Below are positions 16,372-20,559 of a DNA stretch of 20,559 bases, piece by piece. The first letter of the stretch is position 1. Every line of letters starts with the position of its first letter. The notes beneath the pieces are model-generated. The model searched no databases. It saw only the letters and a list, made by a program, of their open reading frames with translations, and had not been told where the DNA came from. The DNA lies in contig USSA01000040.1 in NCBI GenBank assembly GCA_900557255.1, forward strand, positions 1 to 20,559, given 5' to 3'. The position numbers and the translations under genes are program-made. The DNA comes from an uncultured Prevotella sp. GTDB taxonomy: Bacteria; Bacteroidota; Bacteroidia; Bacteroidales; Bacteroidaceae.

Positions 16372-16635
16372 TGAATTTTAGCTGAATGCATGGGGAAAAT
16401 AGGATTAAAAAAGATAAAAAAACAGTTCTTCTTCTTCTTTTACTACGATTTCCACGTTGTTCATAGTTTCAATCACGTCTTCCATGGAAACTACGTCTCT
16501 GATGCATCCAACCGAACAATCTACACCTTAGACCGAGGGTTGAGTCGACTTGCTCACAAAGCTCTTGGCGACTATGGACCACTTGGTGTAAAGGTAAGCA
16601 ACGATGATTTCTTGCAGTAATGACCCCAAAGGTAC
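16372..16635. other. Noncoding or unrecognised stretch between RND operon and terminator
   Basis: No known gene is visible here. A plus-strand frame (16390-16620, 76 codons, Phe-rich N-terminus, ending in GDYGPLGVKVSNDDFLQ) and a minus-strand 26-codon frame (16485 to 16405, MEDVIETMNN followed by VEIVVKEEEEL) overlap. A TACCTTTG box at 16634-16627 on the minus strand sits just after the symporter terminator, so a short minus-strand transcript towards the RND operon is possible. Neither frame has a convincing ribosome site. A decayed gene is equally likely. Confidence 0.3.
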
Positions 16636-16668
16636 AAAAAAAGGCTGGTCCCATTACCAGGACTAGCC
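16636..16668 (-). terminator. Intrinsic terminator of the symporter gene
   Basis: On the minus strand GGCTAGTCC, an 8-base loop and GGACCAGCC are followed by seven T. The stem is 9 bp with one central A-C mismatch; read on the plus strand that pair becomes a G-U wobble, but the plus-strand T tail is weaker. It lies about 110 bases past the symporter stop; the stretch between (16669-16775) shows nothing else. Confidence 0.82.
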
Positions 16669-16775
16669 CTCCGTTTTAATTATTTTCTAGGTTGCAATGA
16701 AATGTCATCCAGAAAGCTGCTTAGCACGTTATGAGTGATTACTTTACCTCAATGTGCTTTACATCGTCTTTTTTT

Positions 16776-18068
16776 TCAAGTGGACTCTTTCTTCAAGTCC
16801 TTATCCACCATGGCACAGACACAGGAATCAGACCATACGTTTTCTGCCGTTTCAATCATGTCGATAATGGTATAGATTGGCAGGATGATGCCCATGATGC
16901 CGATAGGAGCATTGATACCGGACATCAGAGATAGGGTCAGAAAATAACATCCCATCGGTACTCCTGCATTACCCACTGCTGAGATAACTGAAATGAAGAG
17001 CCAGAGAATCATCGTAGTCCAAGGTAAAGGCATTCCTCCATTCTGCATCAGGAATAAGGAGGTTACGAGGATAAACGCAGCGCAACCATTCATGTTGATG
17101 GTAGTACAGATAGGTAATACAAAGCGGGAAACCTGATTGGAAACTCCCAGTCTGTCTTCTGCTGTCTGCATCGTCACCGGCAACGTAGCAGCAGAACTCT
17201 TTGTAAACAGAGCCATTAATACTGCCGGCATCATCTTGCCCAGTGTACGCACAGGATTCAAGCCTCTTGCCAAGAGGAAGAGCGGAAGGATGATGAAGAA
17301 TTGAATGACATTACCTCCCAGGATAACAGCTACGTACTTTCCTAGAGAAGCCATCACGATACCCGCAGAGAACTGGGCTGAGAGTTGTGCTGCAAAGGCA
17401 ACGATACCCAGAGGCAGAGCCCAGATTAATCCATGAATCAGCATGAAGAGCAGATCCTGTAATCCAAACAATCCCTTCATCACGACTTCTTTTTTATCGC
17501 TTGATGGCATTTTGGTTAAAGCAATACCTGCTGCTGCCGCCAAAATTAATATAGAGAGTACATTTCCTTCGGCAAACGGCTTGATGATGTTGTTGGGTAT
17601 TACTCCAAGAATATGGTCATAATAGCTGGTTTCTCCCAGCTTTTGGGGAACATCCGCCATACCGCTCTGTACCAAGGCTGTAGGTAAATTGCCTGGAGAA
17701 ACGATGTTGTAGAGCACCAGTCCCACTGCTGCAGCTGCTATCGTCGTGAGCAGGGTGTAGGTGATGGCGTGGCGGAATATCTTACCGGTATCTGCCTGGT
17801 TGCCCAAGGATGCCAGGGTTGTGATAACTGCCAAGGCTATGGTTGGTACTGCCAGAAGCTGGAATAAGCGGGTATAGACCGTGGCTATGAAGTTCATCAG
17901 ACCATCCAGCCAGCTGATGCCGAATATACCTAAGACTGCGCCTACTATCAAAGCGCCAATCCATAGTACCAGCTGCCGGGTTTGCTTATTCTTCACTCCT
18001 TTTTGCTTACTGAAGCCAGCATTGCTATCCGGCTGTCTATTTCCAATATTATTCATTGTTTCTACCAT
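16776..18068 (-). CDS. Dicarboxylate/amino-acid:cation symporter (DAACS family)
   Basis: A 430-residue membrane protein of the GltP/DctA fold. All core elements are present: hairpin HP1 with SSAATLP (291-297), TM7 with NMNGCA (325-330), HP2 with GNAGVPMG (366-373), and TM8 with D403, T407, N410 and D414. It takes up an organic anion or amino acid with Na+ or H+. Compared with the archaeal GltPh, the TM7 NMDG Asp is Asn327, and the TM8 Arg that binds acidic side chains is replaced by Glu406, so the substrate is probably not glutamate, aspartate or a simple dicarboxylate. A hydrophilic N-terminus of about 30 residues precedes TM1. ATG at 18068 is used; ATG at 18056 is possible. It is a single-gene unit with its own terminator. 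Confidence 0.9.
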   Translation of the reverse strand: MVETMNNIGNRQPDSNAGFSKQKGVKNKQTRQLVLWIGALIVGAVLGIFGISWLDGLMNFIATVYTRLFQLLAVPTIALAVITTLASLGNQADTGKIFRHAITYTLLTTIAAAAVGLVLYNIVSPGNLPTALVQSGMADVPQKLGETSYYDHILGVIPNNIIKPFAEGNVLSILILAAAAGIALTKMPSSDKKEVVMKGLFGLQDLLFMLIHGLIWALPLGIVAFAAQLSAQFSAGIVMASLGKYVAVILGGNVIQFFIILPLFLLARGLNPVRTLGKMMPAVLMALFTKSSAATLPVTMQTAEDRLGVSNQVSRFVLPICTTINMNGCAAFILVTSLFLMQNGGMPLPWTTMILWLFISVISAVGNAGVPMGCYFLTLSLMSGINAPIGIMGIILPIYTIIDMIETAENVWSDSCVCAMVDKDLKKEST

Positions 18069-18094
18069 GATTTTAAACTATTATTTTCAAAAGG

Positions 18095-18126
18095 CAAAGG
18101 TATTATTTTTTTTCCTTGTCAGCAAT
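18095..18126 (-). promoter_or_regulatory. Promoter of the symporter gene
   Basis: On the minus strand TACCTTTG (18102 to 18095) is a perfect -7 box. ATTG (18126 to 18123), 20 bases upstream, is a one-mismatch -33 box. Transcription would start about 20 bases before the ATG. It diverges from the promoter at 18176-18206. Confidence 0.5.
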
Positions 18127-18175
18127 CCCACAAATATGGTATTTTGCAATCTCGTTATTTTTTTCGGGCTATTCC

Positions 18176-18206
18176 TTTGCTTGTATCATTATTTTTTGTA
18201 ACTTTG
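18176..18206 (+). promoter_or_regulatory. Promoter of the AAA-ATPase-like/nuclease gene
   Basis: TTTG (18176-18179), 19 bases, then TAACTTTG (18199-18206): an exact Bacteroidota consensus promoter. Transcription would start near 18213, about 20 bases before the ATG, so the leader is very short. Confidence 0.8.
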
Positions 18207-18232
18207 CCGAAAGATTTTAAAAAGGCAGCAAT

Positions 18233-19819
18233 ATGAAATATCCTATCGGCATACAGAGTTTCGAACAAATCATAGAAGATGATTATGTTTATCTCGATAA
18301 GACGGCATTGGTCTATGACTTAGTGACTAATGGTAAAATATACTTTCTGTGTCGTCCTAGACGATTCGGAAAGTCGTTGCTCGTATCTACCTTGAAATGC
18401 TATTTCGAGGGTAAGAAGGAACTTTTTAAAGGGCTTGCCATCGACAAGCTGGAGAAGGAATGGAAGCAATATCCTGTGTTTCATCTTTCATTTGGTGGTC
18501 AAAACTTTGTAGAGCCTTATGCGTTAGACAAAGTGTTGGAGGAGTTTGTTGCCATGGCAGAACGTATCTATGGGCGTGAGGAGTTGGCTGAGACTTTAGG
18601 GAGTCGCTTTAAGGCTGTGTTAGGGAATGCTCATAAGAAAACAGGAATGAGAGCTGTCGTACTCATTGATGAATATGACAAGCCTTTGCTTGATGTGATG
18701 GATATGGATATTTCTGTGCAGAATGAATATGGAAAGATGACTTTGGAGGATTATAATCGCAATCTGCTCAAAGGCGTATATTCTGTGTTTAAGGAAGCTG
18801 ATGATGACCTGCAGTTTGTTTTACTCACGGGTGTCACAAAGTTCTCGCAGGTAAGCGTGTTCAGTGGTTTCAATCAGCCTAACGACATCAGTATGGACGA
18901 GCATTACGAGGCACTTTGTGGTATTACGGAAGAGGAATTGTATTCCACTTTCGAGGAACAGATAAAGGCGATGGCTGTGAGATATAAGACCACAGAGGAA
19001 GGAATGAAATACAAACTGAAGAGGAAGTTTGACGGTTATCACTTCAGTCCTAATATGCTTGATATCTATAATCCTTTCAGTATCTTGAATGCTTTGAGCA
19101 AGAAGATTCTGGCAGATTATTGGTTCCGCACCGGTTCGCCAACCTATCTTGTTCGCCTATTGTCTCATTTTGATGAGAACATCAACGAGATGGTTAACAG
19201 GTTTTATCCTACGAGTAGTTTTATCGACTACAAGGCAGATGTGGAAGCACCGTTGCCTATGATTTATCAGAGCGGTTATCTCACCATTAAAGATTGGAAT
19301 ATGGATACCGATTCCTATCTCCTGGATTTCCCGAATGATGAAGTGAGGAGCGGTTTCCTGACGCTGGTAGCTTCCAGTTATCTGAAGCCATCGAAGTCAA
19401 CGGATGCCTGGATTATTCAGGTAGTAGATGTGATGTCGAAGGGAGATTGCCATCAGTTGGAGAATCTGATGACTTCCTTCTTTGCCAGCATTCCTTATAA
19501 CCAGCGTCGCAAGGACGATGAGCGAGAGAAGGAACGTTATTTTCAATATACCTTCTATCTCGTATTGAGAATGATCAGCTGTTTCACGGTGTTCATTGAA
19601 AAGCAGCAAAGCGAAGGTAGGGTAGATTGCGTGGTAGAGACTCCGAACTATATCTACATCTTCGAGTTCAAGCGTGATGGTTCGGCAGAGGAAGCTCTGA
19701 AGCAGATAGAGGATATGGGCTATGCCAGGGAATATGCAGCAGATGGCAGAAAGATTTATCAGATAGGCTGCAACTTCTCATCGAAGACGGGAACCATTGA
19801 TGGGTGGAAAGTAAAGTAG
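18233..19819 (+). CDS. AAA-ATPase-like protein with C-terminal PD-(D/E)XK nuclease fold (DUF1703)
   Basis: A 528-residue protein of a family found in many copies in Bacteroidales genomes. The N-terminal ATPase-like domain begins with the family hallmark YPIGIQSFE and VYLDKTALVYDL, then the P-loop-like RPRRFGKSL (41-49) and a Walker B-like VVLIDEYDKPLLD (D146, E147, D149). The C-terminal nuclease-fold domain has D465 (GRVDCVVE), E478 and K480 (FEFKRDG) and a following QIEDMGYAREY helix, so the catalytic triad looks intact. Its biological role is not established; roles in mobile-element or phage biology are only conjecture. Start: ATG with AAAAGG a few bases upstream. No partner gene lies on this strand nearby. 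Confidence 0.9.
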   Translation: MKYPIGIQSFEQIIEDDYVYLDKTALVYDLVTNGKIYFLCRPRRFGKSLLVSTLKCYFEGKKELFKGLAIDKLEKEWKQYPVFHLSFGGQNFVEPYALDKVLEEFVAMAERIYGREELAETLGSRFKAVLGNAHKKTGMRAVVLIDEYDKPLLDVMDMDISVQNEYGKMTLEDYNRNLLKGVYSVFKEADDDLQFVLLTGVTKFSQVSVFSGFNQPNDISMDEHYEALCGITEEELYSTFEEQIKAMAVRYKTTEEGMKYKLKRKFDGYHFSPNMLDIYNPFSILNALSKKILADYWFRTGSPTYLVRLLSHFDENINEMVNRFYPTSSFIDYKADVEAPLPMIYQSGYLTIKDWNMDTDSYLLDFPNDEVRSGFLTLVASSYLKPSKSTDAWIIQVVDVMSKGDCHQLENLMTSFFASIPYNQRRKDDEREKERYFQYTFYLVLRMISCFTVFIEKQQSEGRVDCVVETPNYIYIFEFKRDGSAEEALKQIEDMGYAREYAADGRKIYQIGCNFSSKTGTIDGWKVK

Positions 19820-20020
19820 GTAATCAGTAAGAATATCCCGAAGATGTAGTGATGCGGCGTTGTTAAGAATAAGTTTTCTTTACATTTGCTTGCCTGAGAT
19901 TCTCGTATTTCCAGACGCTTATTGTTTCTTTGAGAATATCGCAAATATGAAGAAAATAGGAACTTGTTGATAATCAGGTATTTGTGATTTCTTGACAAGA
20001 TGATGCCGTTGAGGAAAATC
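19820..20020. other. Intergenic stretch with no recognised feature
   Basis: Between the nuclease-family stop and the palindrome array. No terminator immediately follows the gene, and no ORF with protein-like composition or ribosome site was seen on either strand. Confidence 0.6.
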
Positions 20021-20128
20021 TATAGTTGTACGACTATAACCCCTATAGTTGTACAACCATAACTCTACAGTCGTACAACCATAGCATGTATAGTCGTACA
20101 ACTGTAACTTTATAGTCGTACAACTATA
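20021..20128. repeat. Five tandem 18-bp palindromes
   Basis: Units start at 20021, 20044, 20066, 20089 and 20111, so spacing is 23, 22, 23 and 22 bases. The consensus is TATAGTYGTACRACTATA, itself a palindrome centred on GTAC; each copy differs at one to a few positions. The spacers of 4-5 bases are not conserved. The spacing is close to two helical turns, so all copies face the same side of the DNA. As RNA each unit could form a short hairpin, but with almost no loop. Confidence 0.9.
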
Positions 20129-20157
20129 GGTCTTTTTCTTAATATAGGGCAGAAAAC

Positions 20158-20191
20158 GGGGATTTCCGACCTCTAAATCCCCCTTATTTTT
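20158..20191 (+). terminator. Intrinsic terminator
   Basis: GGGGATTT (20158-20165) pairs perfectly with AAATCCCC (20175-20182) around a 9-base loop, followed by CTTATTTTT. It faces the plus strand and lies 30 bases past the palindrome array. It may end read-through from the nuclease-family gene or a short RNA covering the array. Confidence 0.7.
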
Positions 20192-20272
20192 ATCGCTAGA
20201 TTCAAAACTTGTAGGTATATGAATTTTGGTTATAAATATTGACGGGAGGTTGGATATTAAAAGATAAGTGTT

Positions 20273-20559
20273 ATGATGACAGTTCAAGATTATATAGCAA
20301 TAATTAGGCAAAATAGTTCCAAGATTACTAAAGATTTTGGAATCAAGACCTTGCGCATTTTTGGTTCCGTATCACGAAATGAGCAAACAGAGCAAAGCGA
20401 TTTGGATATTTGTGTAGAAACAGAAACTCCTAATCCTTTTTTATTGGCCGACTTGAAAGAATTCTTAGAGGGCTTGTTCAAGTGCTCAGTTGATGTAGTG
20501 CGTATTCACAAAAACATGAATCCTTTCTTTAAATCAAGAATTGAACGGGATGGAATCTA
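20273..20559 (+). CDS. MntA-like nucleotidyltransferase (probable antitoxin), cut by window edge
   Basis: At least 95 codons, open at the right edge. Translation from ATGATG gives an N-terminal helix, then LRIFGSVSRNE and SDLDICVE: the GSx(R)...DxD signature of minimal nucleotidyltransferases, with Asp residues that bind Mg-ATP. Then comes a second strand with VDVVRIHK. The length fits the roughly 100-residue MNT proteins, so only a few residues should be missing. In HEPN-MNT (type VII) toxin-antitoxin pairs the MNT protein AMPylates and silences a HEPN ribonuclease; that partner would lie just beyond 20559 and cannot be seen. ATG at 20273 or 20276. The family call is good; the toxin-antitoxin role is inferred. 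Confidence 0.8.
   Translation, partial: MMTVQDYIAIIRQNSSKITKDFGIKTLRIFGSVSRNEQTEQSDLDICVETETPNPFLLADLKEFLEGLFKCSVDVVRIHKNMNPFFKSRIERDGI

Noticed and set aside
16390..16620. Plus-strand 76-codon frame called as a gene
   Set aside because: Phe-rich low-complexity start, no ribosome site or promoter, and a competing minus-strand frame; kept only as an unexplained stretch.
20021..20128. CRISPR array
   Set aside because: Units are 18 bp with spacers of only 4-5 bases and no cas genes; this is a tandem palindrome array.
19919..20311. Minus-strand 130-codon frame over the palindrome array
   Set aside because: Its repeats of Tyr/Thr/Leu come from translating the palindromes; it covers the terminator and overlaps the nucleotidyltransferase start on the other strand.

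Overview
The window looks like chromosomal DNA of a Bacteroidales bacterium, most likely a Prevotella/Segatella relative. The signs are a UpxY-type antiterminator opening a glycan operon, several -33/-7 promoters of the TTTG / TAnnTTTG kind used by the phylum, an AAA-ATPase-like/PD-(D/E)XK protein of the family abundant in these genomes, and weak Shine-Dalgarno sites. No RNA genes, insertion sequences or CRISPR arrays were recognised.

Region 1 (1-9500, all minus strand) is a visibly AT-rich accessory glycan operon. Reading from its promoter near 9480 it holds: upxY; an internally deleted nucleotide-sugar dehydrogenase; three consecutive radical SAM enzymes of three different types (SPASM-type, DUF512-like, MoaA-like); a class I methyltransferase; a fused GT4 glycosyltransferase-NodB deacetylase; two MurG/GT28-like glycosyltransferases; and a calcineurin-like phosphoesterase. 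The genes are packed with ATGA overlaps, so they are probably translated as one coupled unit. The operon continues beyond base 1. No flippase, polymerase or initiating phosphoglycosyl transferase is in view. The enzyme set (sugar transfer, deacetylation, radical chemistry, methylation) points to an unusually modified glycan or a small saccharide product rather than a plain capsule. This is the most novel part of the window.

Region 2 (9600-16400, minus strand, visibly more GC-rich) is ordinary core-type DNA: a cation:proton antiporter with a C-terminal universal-stress-like region, and a two-gene RND efflux operon (periplasmic lipoprotein adaptor, then inner-membrane pump) with no outer-membrane channel gene beside it. 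A perfect 15-bp symmetric terminator at 9647-9684 separates regions 1 and 2.

Region 3 (16400-18232) holds a roughly 400-base stretch with no recognisable gene, a strong terminator, and a dicarboxylate/amino-acid:cation symporter that has Glu where the acidic-substrate-binding Arg normally sits.

Region 4 (18233-20559, plus strand) holds the AAA-ATPase-like/PD-(D/E)XK gene behind a textbook promoter, then a noncoding stretch with five tandem 18-bp palindromes at 22-23-base spacing and a terminator. The start of an MntA-like nucleotidyltransferase, probably the antitoxin half of a HEPN-MNT pair, runs off the right edge.
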